Program-made: the position numbers and the translations under genes
Assembly: GCF_900101385.1 (NCBI RefSeq)
Contig: NZ_FMZB01000006.1
Span: forward strand, 62,001 to 126,000
Source of the DNA: Terribacillus halophilus
GTDB lineage: Bacteria; Bacillota; Bacilli; Bacillales; Amphibacillaceae
Length of the DNA stretch: 64,000 nt
Direction: 5' to 3'
In this document: positions 44,785-53,642 of the stretch, in pieces
How the letters are laid out: each line of letters begins with the position of its first letter
Position numbering within the stretch: the stretch's first letter is position 1
Notes under the pieces: generated by a model
What the model saw: the letters and a program-made list of their open reading frames with translations, nothing else
Told to the model about the DNA's origin: nothing
Database searches by the model: none

Positions 44785-44813
44785 TTGCATAACTTGTATA
44801 TACAAGTTATGAT
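44785..44813 (+). promoter_or_regulatory. treP promoter with TreR operator in the spacer
   Basis: TTGCAT (44785-44790), 17 nt, TATGAT (44808-44813). A 24-bp perfect palindrome (44788-44811) with core CTTGTATATACAAG fills the spacer. The core is the known B. subtilis TreR operator sequence, so TreR should block polymerase directly. Confidence 0.85.
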
Positions 44814-44859
44814 AAAAATGTATTCGCCTTCATTTTGAATGGGAGATGAGGTGTCCGAA

Positions 44860-46269
44860 GTGGATTTAAAACAGCACGCAGAGGAAATACTGGCAGCTCT
44901 TGGCGGTAAGGAGAACGTCCAGGCTGCGACACATTGTGTCACGCGGCTGCGGTTGGCGTTGGTGGATGAAAGAAAAGTGGACAAAGAAGCATTGCATCAT
45001 ATCGATGTTGTTAAAGGTTCTTTTTCAGCAAATAACCAGTATCAGGTTGTCATCGGACAAGGCACAGTCGATAAAGTATATAAGGAATTCATTCAAGTTG
45101 CCGATATCGGGGAATCCAGTAAGGAGGAAGTTAAAGAGACTGTAAGCGGTAAAGGAAATCCGCTGCAGCGGGCGTTAAAGACACTCGGTGATATTTTCAT
45201 CCCGATTTTGCCAGCCATCGTCACAGCAGGACTATTACTGGGAATTCATAACATCCTGAATAATGAAGGCATCTTCTTTGATGGCGCATCGATCATACAG
45301 GTTTATCCACAGTGGGCCGGTATTGCCGATATGATTTATGTAATCGCTAACACGGCTTTTGCTTTCCTGCCAGCACTGATCGGCTGGTCAGCCGTCAAAA
45401 AGTTCGGCGGCAGCCCGCTGCTTGGTATGGTGCTCGGGTTGGCTTTGATTCATCCATCCCTATTGAATCCGACTGATTACGCCAGCGCTGCCTTGGAAGG
45501 GAATGCACCGGTATGGAATCTGTTCGGAATGGAAATCCAGCGTGTCGGGTATCAAGGACAAGTACTGCCCGTATTATTTGCGGCTTGGGTTTTGGCAAAG
45601 ATAGAAATATTCCTGCGCCGGAAAGTGGCTGACAGTTTCCAGCTCCTCGTGGTAGCTCCTGTGGCGCTCTTACTTACTGGGATTGTAAGTTTCGTAGTGA
45701 TCGGGCCGATCATGTTCACCGTTGGAAATGTCATCACTGATGGATTCGTTGCTGTTTTTGATACAGTAGCTCCGCTGGGAGGGCTGCTGTATGGGGCATT
45801 ATACGGAGCTTTGGTCGTTACCGGACTGCACCATACGTTCCTCGCGCTTGATTTACAGCTGATTGCCAATACAGGTGCCACTTTCCTATGGCCGATATTG
45901 GCTTTGTCCAATATATCCCAAGGATCAGCCACACTTGGTGTAATGCTGGCAACCAAGGATGAAAAGCTGCGCGGATTGTCGCTGACATCCTGGATCAGTG
46001 CTTGGCTCGGTGTCACGGAACCAGCTGTGTTCGGTGTCAATTTGCGTTTTCGCTATCCTTTCTTCCTTGCTCTTGGAGCGTCGGCCATCGCTGGAATGGT
46101 CATTGCCTGGAGGGGCGTAGAAGCAAGCTCAGTGGGAATAGGCGGCGTACCAGGTATCTTCTCGATCCTTCCTGACAGTTGGGGAGCATTTGCTATCGGA
46201 ATGGTGGTTGTCATCGTTGTACCATTCATAACAACATATTTAGTGGCTAAAAAGAAAAGGAATGTGTAA
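44860..46269 (+). CDS. treP: Trehalose-specific PTS EIIBC component
   Basis: 469 residues, matching B. subtilis TreP (470). The EIIB domain (1-85) carries the phosphocysteine in ATHCVTRLR. The EIIC domain (105-469) has ten or so TM helices with the TGLHHTF and GVTEPAVFGVNLRFR motifs. It imports trehalose as trehalose-6-phosphate. There is no EIIA domain, so a separate EIIA (glucose type) must supply phosphate. GTG 44860 has GAGGTG 6 nt upstream; GTG 44851 and ATG 44839 are alternatives. First gene of treP-treA-treR. Confidence 0.9.
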   Translation: MDLKQHAEEILAALGGKENVQAATHCVTRLRLALVDERKVDKEALHHIDVVKGSFSANNQYQVVIGQGTVDKVYKEFIQVADIGESSKEEVKETVSGKGNPLQRALKTLGDIFIPILPAIVTAGLLLGIHNILNNEGIFFDGASIIQVYPQWAGIADMIYVIANTAFAFLPALIGWSAVKKFGGSPLLGMVLGLALIHPSLLNPTDYASAALEGNAPVWNLFGMEIQRVGYQGQVLPVLFAAWVLAKIEIFLRRKVADSFQLLVVAPVALLLTGIVSFVVIGPIMFTVGNVITDGFVAVFDTVAPLGGLLYGALYGALVVTGLHHTFLALDLQLIANTGATFLWPILALSNISQGSATLGVMLATKDEKLRGLSLTSWISAWLGVTEPAVFGVNLRFRYPFFLALGASAIAGMVIAWRGVEASSVGIGGVPGIFSILPDSWGAFAIGMVVVIVVPFITTYLVAKKKRNV

Positions 46270-46287
46270 ACGGGAGGGAAAATGATA

Positions 46288-47961
46288 ATGCAAGAAGCCT
46301 GGTGGAAAAGAAGTACGGTTTATCAAATTTATCCGAAAAGCTTCCATGATACGAAAGGCACAGGCATGGGAGATATACAAGGAATCATCGAGAAGCTAGA
46401 TTATCTGAAGGAGCTTGGTGTGGATATGGTGTGGCTGACGCCTATCTATCAATCTCCCCAACAAGATAATGGGTATGATATCAGTGATTATTATAGGGTA
46501 GTGCCAGCATATGGCACGATGGAGGATTTGGAGCGATTAATCAGTGAATTGCATGATCGTGATATGAAATTGATGATGGATATAGTCATCAACCATACGT
46601 CAACTGATCATGAATGGTTCCGCCAGGCTACTTCTTCAATCGATAATCCATACCGTGACTATTATATTTGGCGTGATCCCCGGGAAGGAGCAGAGCCGAA
46701 TAATTGGGTATCCAAGTTCGGCGGCAGTGCTTGGTCATTGGAAGATCATACGAATCAGTACTATTTGCACTTATTCGACAAGACACAGGCTGATCTTAAC
46801 TGGGAAAACGAAAAGGTGCGGGAAGAATTATTTCAAATGATGAATTTTTGGGCAGATAAAGGCCTCGATGGGTTACGGCTGGATGTCATCAACCTCGTGT
46901 CGAAAGCTCAGAGCTTCCCTGATGATCATGACGCCCCGGATGGTCAGTACGGTAAGGAATATTACACAGATGGCCCCCGTATCCACGAGTTTATGCATCA
47001 GATGAACCAAGCGGTATTTGCTCCGCATGACTTGGTGACAGTCGGCGAGATGTCATCCACGAGTTTGGCCGCTTGCCAACAGTATACGAAACCAGATGCC
47101 GAGGAACTGGATATGACATTCAACTTTCATCATCTGAAAGTGGATTATGAAAACGGGAAAAAATGGACGGATGGCAGACTTGAATTTATCAAACTGAAAC
47201 AAATCCTGTCAGATTGGCAAGTTGGTATGCAGGAAGTCGGCGGCTGGAATGCCCTTTTCTGGTGCAACCACGATCAGCCTCGCATTGTGAGCAGATTCGG
47301 GAATGAAGGTCCTTATTGGAAAGAGTCAGCAAAGATGCTGGCATCCGTTCTGCATATGATGCAAGGAACCCCTTATATCTATCAGGGAGAAGAGATAGGG
47401 ATGACAGATCCGAAATTCACAAAGCTGGAAGATTATAAGGATGTCGAAACACATAATGCTTATATGGCTCTAAGAGAAACGGGGATGGCGGAAGAACAAG
47501 TGCTGCGGATCATCCAGCTTCGCTCGAGAGATAATTCGAGGACCCCGATGCAATGGAATGACACAGAAAATGCCGGGTTCACAGACGGCAAGCCATGGCT
47601 TAAAGTAGCATCGAATTATCAAGACATCAATGTGGAAAAGGCACTCCGGGATGAAAATTCCATCTTCTATCATTATCAAAAGCTGATTCGCTTGCGGAAG
47701 GAGTATGCTATCATTACTCATGGAGATTATGAACCGTTATGTATGGATGATGAGCGCATCTTCTGTTATGAGCGAAGGTGGAATGGTGAAAAACTACTTG
47801 TCGTAGCGAATTTTTTTGGAGAGGAAGCGGAATTTTCCTATCCAAAAGCCCAAACGGCAAAAGCTGAAATCCTGCTTTCCAATTACCAGGACAGTCCGTC
47901 TGAATACAGACAGATCAAGCTTCGCCCGTACGAAGCGGTCATTTATCACAGCAAAGTGTAA
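46288..47961 (+). CDS. treA: Trehalose-6-phosphate hydrolase
   Basis: 557 residues, GH13. VYQIYPKSF, the DMVWLTPIY region, INHTSTDH, GLRLDVINLV (nucleophile Asp), TVGEMSS (acid Glu) and WCNHDQPR (third carboxylate) are all present. It splits cytoplasmic trehalose-6-phosphate into glucose and glucose-6-phosphate. GGGAGGG is 9 nt before ATG 46288; ATG 46282 is too close. It lies between treP and treR with short gaps. Confidence 0.95.
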   Translation: MQEAWWKRSTVYQIYPKSFHDTKGTGMGDIQGIIEKLDYLKELGVDMVWLTPIYQSPQQDNGYDISDYYRVVPAYGTMEDLERLISELHDRDMKLMMDIVINHTSTDHEWFRQATSSIDNPYRDYYIWRDPREGAEPNNWVSKFGGSAWSLEDHTNQYYLHLFDKTQADLNWENEKVREELFQMMNFWADKGLDGLRLDVINLVSKAQSFPDDHDAPDGQYGKEYYTDGPRIHEFMHQMNQAVFAPHDLVTVGEMSSTSLAACQQYTKPDAEELDMTFNFHHLKVDYENGKKWTDGRLEFIKLKQILSDWQVGMQEVGGWNALFWCNHDQPRIVSRFGNEGPYWKESAKMLASVLHMMQGTPYIYQGEEIGMTDPKFTKLEDYKDVETHNAYMALRETGMAEEQVLRIIQLRSRDNSRTPMQWNDTENAGFTDGKPWLKVASNYQDINVEKALRDENSIFYHYQKLIRLRKEYAIITHGDYEPLCMDDERIFCYERRWNGEKLLVVANFFGEEAEFSYPKAQTAKAEILLSNYQDSPSEYRQIKLRPYEAVIYHSKV

Positions 47962-47973
47962 AGGCCTGATGGG

Positions 47974-48687
47974 ATGGAGAAGAAATTTCAAGCAATCTAT
48001 GATGTATTAGCTAAAGAAATTCAGACAGAGAAAATCCGGGCGGGACAATTACTGCCTTCTGAAAATGAGTTGACGGAGAGATTCGCGACATCACGGGAAA
48101 CGGTTCGTAAAGCTTTGCAGCTATTATCCCAAAATGGATATATCCAAAAGCTGCAAGGAAAAGGCTCGATTGTGCTTGAACAGGACAAGCTGCCTTTGCC
48201 TGTCAGTGGTTTGACAAGCTTTAAGGAACTGGCACGTTCGATGTCCCAAAAAGTAGAAACAAGTGTCATCGAACTCTCAAGCAAGGAAGCGCATGGATGT
48301 AACCAGCAAGTGCTGCAATGCGAGGAAGGCACACCTATATGGGAGTTGCAGCGAATGCGCAAGCTTGATGGAGAAGCGGTCATTTACGATAAGGACTTGC
48401 TATTGAAGAAGCTGGCTCCGGGTCTTACGAAGGAAATTGCCGCTGATTCGATTTATGATTATCTGGAACAGGAACTGGGCTTGTCAATCAGTTATGCGAG
48501 GAAGGAAGTTGTCGTCGAAGAAGCAGATGCAAAAGATAAAGAGATATTGGATATGGGAAGTTATCAACAGCTGGTGGTCGTTCGCAGTGCTGTTTATCTG
48601 GAGGATACAACTTTATTCCAATATACGGAGTCGAAACACCGTCCCGACAAGTTCCGCTTTGTCGATTTTGCACGAAGGACAAAATAA
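47974..48687 (+). CDS. treR: Trehalose operon repressor, GntR family
   Basis: 237 residues. An N-terminal GntR winged HTH (IRAGQLLPSENELTERFATSRETVRKALQLL, residues 20-50) is followed by a UTRA effector domain (90-235, WELQRMRKLDGEAVIYDKDLL). TreR releases DNA on binding trehalose-6-phosphate. It is 12 nt after treA. Its operator is the palindrome in the treP promoter, so the operon is autoregulated. The ribosome site is weak (AAGG), which may keep repressor levels low. Confidence 0.95.
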   Translation: MEKKFQAIYDVLAKEIQTEKIRAGQLLPSENELTERFATSRETVRKALQLLSQNGYIQKLQGKGSIVLEQDKLPLPVSGLTSFKELARSMSQKVETSVIELSSKEAHGCNQQVLQCEEGTPIWELQRMRKLDGEAVIYDKDLLLKKLAPGLTKEIAADSIYDYLEQELGLSISYARKEVVVEEADAKDKEILDMGSYQQLVVVRSAVYLEDTTLFQYTESKHRPDKFRFVDFARRTK

Positions 48688-48700
48688 GAAATACATAAAA

Positions 48701-48732
48701 TGTGCATAGTTCAGAGGCTATGCACATTTTTG
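48701..48732 (+). terminator. tre operon terminator
   Basis: TGTGCATAG-ttcagagg-CTATGCACA followed by TTTTTG. Confidence 0.85.
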
Positions 48733-48848
48733 TGTGAGTAAAGAGAAGTTTGTACACAGAAAAATTCTGTTTGTTCACATAATTTGTGTGTAACATCAGT
48801 TATACACAGAAAAATTTGGCGAATGATGCTGCAATGTACTTATCCACA
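48733..48848. promoter_or_regulatory. Cluster of DnaA-box-like 9-mers
   Basis: Exact TTATNCACA boxes occur at 48800-48808 (TTATACACA) and 48840-48848 (TTATCCACA). One-mismatch copies lie at 48750-48758 and 48771-48779, and inverted ones at 48733-48741 and 48785-48793. The sequence also has a direct repeat TACACAGAAAAATT (48753 and 48802). It lies between the tre terminator and a convergent acetyltransferase gene. Confidence 0.5.
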
Positions 48849-48860
48849 AGTGGATAGCTG

Positions 48861-49358
48861 TTACGGACGAATCCGCTTGCCTAAAATAACTAAATCGCGC
48901 TCTATGCCATCCAGCTCAGCTACATGCGGCATATTGGCCCAACGCTCGAATCCAAAACGTTCAAAAAGCCGGATGCTCGGTTTGTTATGTCCAAAAACAA
49001 AACCTAAAACGGTCTTGAAATCCAATGCCTCGGACTGATCAAGAACGAACTGCAGCATATTTCTTCCCAGCCCTTTGCCTCGGGCATCCTCATGAAGATA
49101 GATACTGACTTCCACAGTCTTATGATAAGCAGCCCGGCCGTAAAACGGCTCCAGGCTGATCCAGCCCAATATTTTCCCATCTTCCTCCACGACCCAAAGC
49201 GGTCTTAAGTCAGTATGACGCTGGAACCATTCCAATCTGCTTTCGACGGTTATCTCTTCCAGATCCGCTGTGACCATCCTGCCGGCAATCGTTGAATTAT
49301 AAATGGAAACAATCGCGGGAAGATCATGAATGTCTGCGATACGATATTGCATGTCCAT
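48861..49358 (-). CDS. GNAT acetyltransferase (phosphinothricin/YwnH-like)
   Basis: 165 residues. The opening YRIADIHDLPAIVSIYNSTI, the acetyl-CoA loop EDARGKGLGRNML and LFERFGFERWANMPHVAELDGIERDLVILGKR match the YwnH/Pat branch of GNAT enzymes. These acetylate small amines such as phosphinothricin or methionine sulfone analogues. GGGGG lies before the ATG. Single gene. Substrate assignment is by family only. Confidence 0.8.
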   Translation of the reverse strand: MDMQYRIADIHDLPAIVSIYNSTIAGRMVTADLEEITVESRLEWFQRHTDLRPLWVVEEDGKILGWISLEPFYGRAAYHKTVEVSIYLHEDARGKGLGRNMLQFVLDQSEALDFKTVLGFVFGHNKPSIRLFERFGFERWANMPHVAELDGIERDLVILGKRIRP

Positions 49359-49470
49359 TTCCCCCAGTGTTTTTGGCTTATTATACTAAACGATCGGATG
49401 GAAGAATAGTCTCATTCGGTTTGGGGTAGAAGAAAAGTAAGTGAAAAGGCAGATGAGAGGATGTGGATAG

Positions 49471-49704
49471 ATGTATTCCGTAACATTCGGTAAAATACTC
49501 CAATTCACTGCTATTGGCTTAGTGATCGGATTTGTCATCGGTGTGATCGCTATGCTCGGCTTTGATTTAGACTTCATGGCAATGATCGTAAGTGTGCTGC
49601 TCAGCATCATTGGGGCATTTGCAGCAGGTATGTATGCTGAATTGTATCATATTAGACAAGCGGTGAATGAACAGACGGACAAGACATTGAAAAGAAGAGG
49701 ATAG
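49471..49704 (+). CDS. Small two-helix membrane protein
   Basis: 77 residues with TM helices at about 9-29 and 36-56, then a short charged tail ending KTLKRRG. GAGAGGATG precedes the ATG. A plain integral membrane protein of unknown role; I do not recognise a family. It is followed by a hairpin before the MarR gene. Confidence 0.6.
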   Translation: MYSVTFGKILQFTAIGLVIGFVIGVIAMLGFDLDFMAMIVSVLLSIIGAFAAGMYAELYHIRQAVNEQTDKTLKRRG

Positions 49705-49708
49705 AAGG

Positions 49709-49749
49709 GAGTTTCAGCTGCTGATGATGGCGGTTGAAACTTTTTTTGA
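49709..49749 (+). terminator. Terminator
   Basis: AGTTTCA and TGAAACT arms around a long loop, followed by T7. Confidence 0.65.
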
Positions 49750-49820
49750 TAAAATTTATTTCACATGTATGAAGTAATAATGTATACTAATACTAGTAGA
49801 AAGCAATTGGGGGTTTGTCT

Positions 49821-50225
49821 GTGGAAAGCAGAGATATGGTAGATTTTATCGAATTAGTGCGCAATGTCAATAAAGCGTTGCGGAAGGAATGGGATTTTCA
49901 GATTTCCGGGCCGCAGCTCGTGTTGCTGAGGCTGCTGAAAAATAATGGTCCGATGCGCATGTCTGATTTAGCCGAAGAAGTAGGTATCAGCTACAGCGGA
50001 GCGACGAATTTAGGGAACCGTATGATCAAGGAAGGTTACCTGGAGCGCATCCATTCAGAGAAAGACCGTCGGGTGGTCATGCTTACAATTACCCAAAAAG
50101 GGTCTGAATTCTATGAGAGCTTCTCAGGTGCCAGGGATAAAGCATTTGGTTCTTTTTTGGATAAATTGACGGAAGAAGAAAAGAATGAGTTCATAAGGCT
50201 GAGCCGCAAGATGCTCGCCGAATAA
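49821..50225 (+). CDS. MarR-family regulator
   Basis: About 134 residues. The winged HTH pattern PQLVLLRLLKNNGPMRMSDLAEEVGISYSGATNLGNRMIKEGYLER, followed by the wing KDRRVVMLTITQKG, is typical of MarR. GTG 49821 has GGGGG 7 nt upstream; TTG 49815 is too close to it. It lies 18 nt before an MFS exporter gene, the common arrangement in which the repressor controls the pump and is released by its substrates. Confidence 0.85.
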   Translation: MESRDMVDFIELVRNVNKALRKEWDFQISGPQLVLLRLLKNNGPMRMSDLAEEVGISYSGATNLGNRMIKEGYLERIHSEKDRRVVMLTITQKGSEFYESFSGARDKAFGSFLDKLTEEEKNEFIRLSRKMLAE

Positions 50226-50243
50226 AAGAAAGGAGATGAGTGT

Positions 50244-51482
50244 ATGTCGGACATTCGTAATGAAACGATACCCGATGGACACGAAATCGAACAAGCAGAA
50301 AAAGAATTACAGGAAGACGCACACAGTATAAAACGGATTTTTCAGCAACCGAAAGCAGCATGGGCGGTTGCTTTTGCATGTGTGGTTGCATTTATGGGGA
50401 TCGGGCTGGTCGACCCGATCCTGCCTTCCATTGCAGCCCAAATGGATGCGACGCCAAGTCAGGTCGAATTATTATTTACGAGCTATTTGCTCGTTACCGG
50501 GATCATGATGCTGATCACAGGCTGGTTATCGAGCCGGATCGGTCCGAAAATGACGTTGCTGACTGGATTGGTCATCATCATCTTGTTCTCGACCTTAGGT
50601 GGACTGGCAGGCAGTGTCGATGAACTGGTCGGACTTCGTGCCGGCTGGGGATTAGGCAATGCATTATTCATCTCCACTGCACTTGCTGTGATCGTCAGCG
50701 TGGCCAGCGGTGGTTCGGCAGTTGCCATCATGCTTTATGAAGCGGCTCTTGGTTTGGGGATGTCAGTTGGACCGCTTTTGGGCGGTTTGCTCGGATCTAT
50801 CCACTGGCGCGCACCTTTCTTCGGGGTGGCTGTACTGATGTTGATCGGATTGCTGGCAGTATGGATATTGCTGACCGATGTACCGAAACCGGCGAAGAAA
50901 ATTTCGCTTTCGGCACCATTTCAAGCGCTTCGGCATCCAGGACTCCTGACGATGGGTTTGACCGCTTTATTTTATAACTTCGGGTTCTTTACTTTACTGA
51001 CTTATTCACCATTTGTTTTGAATCTTGGTGAATTCGGTATCGGATTCGTCTTCTTTGTCTGGGGTATCATGCTGGCGATCGGTTCAATCTTCATCGCTCC
51101 GTCTTTTGAAGCAAAATTGGGCACGAAGAAGTCACTTAGTCTGGTGATGGTAGGTATCATCATTACATTGGCTTTAATGGGAGTAGGAGCAGATTGGCCG
51201 GTGTTCTTGATAGTGATGATTGCCTTGATGGGATTATTACTCGGTATCAACAATACTGTCATGACAACAGCTGTCATGGAAGTATCGCCAGTTGAACGTT
51301 CCACTGCATCAGCGGCATATAGTTTCCTTCGCTTCACGGGCGGTTCGATATCACCGTGGCTTGCGGGGAAAGTATCGGAGCATATTTCAATCGGGGCTCC
51401 ATATTATGTAGCTGCAGCAGCAGTGCTTGTCGGATTGCTCTTATTCACAGCAAGAAGAAGTGCAATGGATCGTTTGAACTGA
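50244..51482 (+). CDS. MFS drug exporter (DHA1 type)
   Basis: 412 residues, 12 TM, preceded by a 30-residue acidic cytoplasmic extension. Motif A is GWLSSRIGPKM, and motif C-like AALGLGMSVGPLLGG in TM5 marks an antiporter. It probably exports a toxic compound. It is in an operon with the MarR regulator. A perfect terminator stem follows. Confidence 0.85.
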   Translation: MSDIRNETIPDGHEIEQAEKELQEDAHSIKRIFQQPKAAWAVAFACVVAFMGIGLVDPILPSIAAQMDATPSQVELLFTSYLLVTGIMMLITGWLSSRIGPKMTLLTGLVIIILFSTLGGLAGSVDELVGLRAGWGLGNALFISTALAVIVSVASGGSAVAIMLYEAALGLGMSVGPLLGGLLGSIHWRAPFFGVAVLMLIGLLAVWILLTDVPKPAKKISLSAPFQALRHPGLLTMGLTALFYNFGFFTLLTYSPFVLNLGEFGIGFVFFVWGIMLAIGSIFIAPSFEAKLGTKKSLSLVMVGIIITLALMGVGADWPVFLIVMIALMGLLLGINNTVMTTAVMEVSPVERSTASAAYSFLRFTGGSISPWLAGKVSEHISIGAPYYVAAAAVLVGLLLFTARRSAMDRLN

Positions 51483-51516
51483 AAAAAGCCATGATCATTT
51501 GATCATGGTTTTTTTG
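51482..51516 (+). terminator. Terminator after the MFS gene
   Basis: AAAAAAGCCATGATCA and TGATCATGGTTTTTTT arms. Confidence 0.9.
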
Positions 51517-51601
51517 CATGGAGATAGAAGGTGAACTGCTATAATCGCTTTTCTTCATTTGCTGCCCTAAAGTTAGCGAAGAATAAGGCTTTTTAAAGGA
51601 T

Positions 51602-52095
51602 TCCGTGTATATCGTCGACTCGATTTTCAATGTACCTGCTGAAAAATCGAAACCGATCGAAACTGGTGGATCAAGCTCTTGGTTTCTGCCAAGTTCAGCA
51701 AGCCAGGAGAGCTGACTGTCGAAATTACTTGGATTGGGGGAGCGGGGAAATACGAGTTGGAGAAAAAGGATCCGGATCAGGAGCTTGCAGCAATCCGACC
51801 GATCGTGAAAATGCTCGGGGTGGTGAACCAGCAGTCAAGAAATGAAGCATTGCTTGATGAAATCGTAGAGGATATTTTTGCTGCATGTCCATCTATTTAT
51901 GGGCGATATGGCGAGAATGGGATTTGGGTAATTATTCCAAAATAGCCCCGAAGAAGGAATCCAGGCATTGTTTGCAGAAAATAAAAAGATGGAGACAACT
52001 GAGGATGATACATGATGACAAAAGCACAGCGTTTTGCTGCTGCGTTGCTTATGGACGGCGAGCGACGATGGGCAGTCTCAAACAGGTGATTTCCC
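51602..52095 (+). pseudogene. Decayed coding segment, family unknown
   Basis: Open coding-like frames follow one another without forming one gene. 51602-51712 reads VYIVDSIFNVPAEKS and stops. 51679-51945 reads VEITWIGGAGKYELEKKD...GENGIWVIIPK and stops. A shifted frame then continues as SPEEGIQALFAENKK. A last short ORF (52014-52090, MMTKAQRFAAALLMDGE) ends abruptly. None has a good ribosome site except possibly the first. It looks like a frameshifted gene or two remnants. I cannot assign a family. Confidence 0.35.
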
Positions 52096-52102
52096 AATAT
52101 AT

Positions 52103-52136
52103 AAAAAAGCAGAACCAAAGGTAGTTCTGCTTTTTC
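52103..52136. terminator. Bidirectional terminator
   Basis: AAAAAGCAGAAC-caaaggta-GTTCTGCTTTTT; serves the ydaG-like gene on the minus strand. Confidence 0.85.
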
Positions 52137-52137
52137 G

Positions 52138-52560
52138 TTATAGATCGACAGTATATACGTCGTTTTTACTCACGTTCTTCAAGTAGATTTTATCGGGATT
52201 GATCTCCAATACGACATAATCGGGGTCATCGGGTCCGTCCAGCCATGCACGGAAGCTGTCTTTCCAAAGCTGTTGTTTCAGTTCGGGAGACTCACTCACT
52301 TTGGCATCGGCCTCGATTTCCACGTAATCGTCACCGACGCCATCCCCATTATATCCGAGCAAGATATGAACGTTGTGATTGCTCTTTATATCGTCCACTT
52401 TGTGTGAGTTGCCGCTAGTTGCACAATATAAGGTATACCCTTCGTTGAAGAAGGCCATATATCGAGTATAAGGCTTGCCGCCTTGAATGGTGGCAAGTGT
52501 GCCGATTTTTTGATTTTCGAGAATTTGTTCAACGTGTTTTCTGACTTCCGATTGTTCCAT
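52138..52560 (-). CDS. ydaG: General stress protein 26-like, PNPOx-fold protein
   Basis: 140 residues, the size of B. subtilis YdaG (Gsp26). Split-barrel FMN-binding fold: KIGTLATIQGGKPYTRYMAFF, LYCATSGNSHKVDDIKSN, VEIEADAKVSES. It probably binds a flavin and acts in stress redox metabolism; the substrate is unknown. ATG 52560 follows AAGGAGGAGAG. A near-consensus SigB promoter lies 30-60 nt upstream, as for ydaG. Confidence 0.85.
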   Translation of the reverse strand: MEQSEVRKHVEQILENQKIGTLATIQGGKPYTRYMAFFNEGYTLYCATSGNSHKVDDIKSNHNVHILLGYNGDGVGDDYVEIEADAKVSESPELKQQLWKDSFRAWLDGPDDPDYVVLEINPDKIYLKNVSKNDVYTVDL

Positions 52561-52592
52561 CGTGCTCTCCTCCTTCTGATTTCTACAGGTAG

Positions 52593-52619
52593 TATCCCTT
52601 TTTTGGTAGCTTATTAAAC
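52593..52619 (-). promoter_or_regulatory. SigB promoter of the ydaG-like gene
   Basis: Minus strand GTTTAA (52619-52614), 15 nt, GGGATA (52598-52593). The -35 is consensus; one mismatch in the -10. Confidence 0.65.
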
Positions 52620-52634
52620 CCGAAAACAGGGAAT
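52609..52634 (+). promoter_or_regulatory. Weak SigB-like promoter toward ykgA
   Basis: GCTTAT (52609-52614), 14 nt, GGGAAT (52629-52634). The -10 is consensus, the -35 has 4 of 6 matches. It overlaps the opposite ydaG promoter. Confidence 0.35.
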
Positions 52635-52678
52635 GATATGGAGAGTGTTGTCCAAAAGCCAACAATGGAGGGTACCAT

Positions 52679-53536
52679 ATGACTAAGATGCAGGAAGAGA
52701 AAAAACCTCAAATCAAGTGCCAGACGGAATTTGGTCTGCTTAAGCACGTTGTCGTCTGTCCGCCAACATTTATGGAAATACGGAAAGTGATCAATGAAAC
52801 ACAAAAGCACTATTTGAATCATAATATCGATCAGCATACAGCCATGAAGCAGCACGCCGATTTTGTAAATGCACTAAGGGATCATGGGGTGGATGTGATG
52901 TCATTACCGGCACAGGAACCATTCAATGAGCAAGTCTATACCCGGGATATCGGTTTTTGTATAGGAGATACGTTATTCGCGTCGAATATGGAAGATGACA
53001 TACGCAAAGGGGAAACCAGAGTATTGCGTGAATGGCTTGAGGAACAGGAACTTACATACAAGGATATCACGGCGGGTACGATTGAAGGCGGGGATGTTGT
53101 TGTTGATCATCAACGAGTATGGATCGGTCTGAGTAAACGGACAGACAAGAATGCTGTACAGCAATTACAGCAGCTGCTGCCGGAATATGAAGTGATTCCA
53201 GTGAAGATTCGTGAGGATATCCTGCATTTGGATTGCGTCTTCAATTTGGTCCGGGATGATTTGGCAATCCTTTATCCAGGAGCTTTTGAGCAGGCAGATC
53301 TGGATAGGTTCCGCAAGCTGTATAAGACGATCGAGATTTCTGAAGAAGAACAATTCTATATGGGGACCAATATCCTTTCGTTTGCACCAAATAAGCTGGT
53401 TAGCCTGCCTTCCAATAAGCGCGTGAATGAAGCGCTGCGTAAAGAAGGCGTGACGGTCGTCGAAGTGACTTTCTCGGAAATCATCAAATCCGGCGGCTCA
53501 TTCCGCTGCTGTTCTCTACCGCTGCAGCGAGAATGA
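52679..53536 (+). CDS. ykgA: DDAH/arginine deiminase-family amidinohydrolase (YkgA-like)
   Basis: 285 residues. VYTRDIGFCIGD, GTIEGGDVVVD, HLDCVFNLV with the catalytic His, and the C-terminal GGSFRCCSLPL with the catalytic Cys form the guanidine-modifying enzyme active site. It resembles B. subtilis YkgA, annotated as dimethylarginine dimethylaminohydrolase. It hydrolyses methylated arginine or a related guanidino compound. GGAGGG precedes ATG 52679. Substrate by family only. Confidence 0.85.
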   Translation: MTKMQEEKKPQIKCQTEFGLLKHVVVCPPTFMEIRKVINETQKHYLNHNIDQHTAMKQHADFVNALRDHGVDVMSLPAQEPFNEQVYTRDIGFCIGDTLFASNMEDDIRKGETRVLREWLEEQELTYKDITAGTIEGGDVVVDHQRVWIGLSKRTDKNAVQQLQQLLPEYEVIPVKIREDILHLDCVFNLVRDDLAILYPGAFEQADLDRFRKLYKTIEISEEEQFYMGTNILSFAPNKLVSLPSNKRVNEALRKEGVTVVEVTFSEIIKSGGSFRCCSLPLQRE

Positions 53537-53642
53537 GTGAATGAAATGGACATATTTATATATCTCAAGTTTTGACAGGCTGAGCGGATTGCTTTACTTC
53601 TGTTCCGGCCCTTTAGCATAATAAAATGTGGAGGCGATTAGA

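Noticed and set aside
45552-46040. 162-codon minus-strand ORF
   Set aside because: Antisense shadow within treP, without a ribosome site or recognisable domain.
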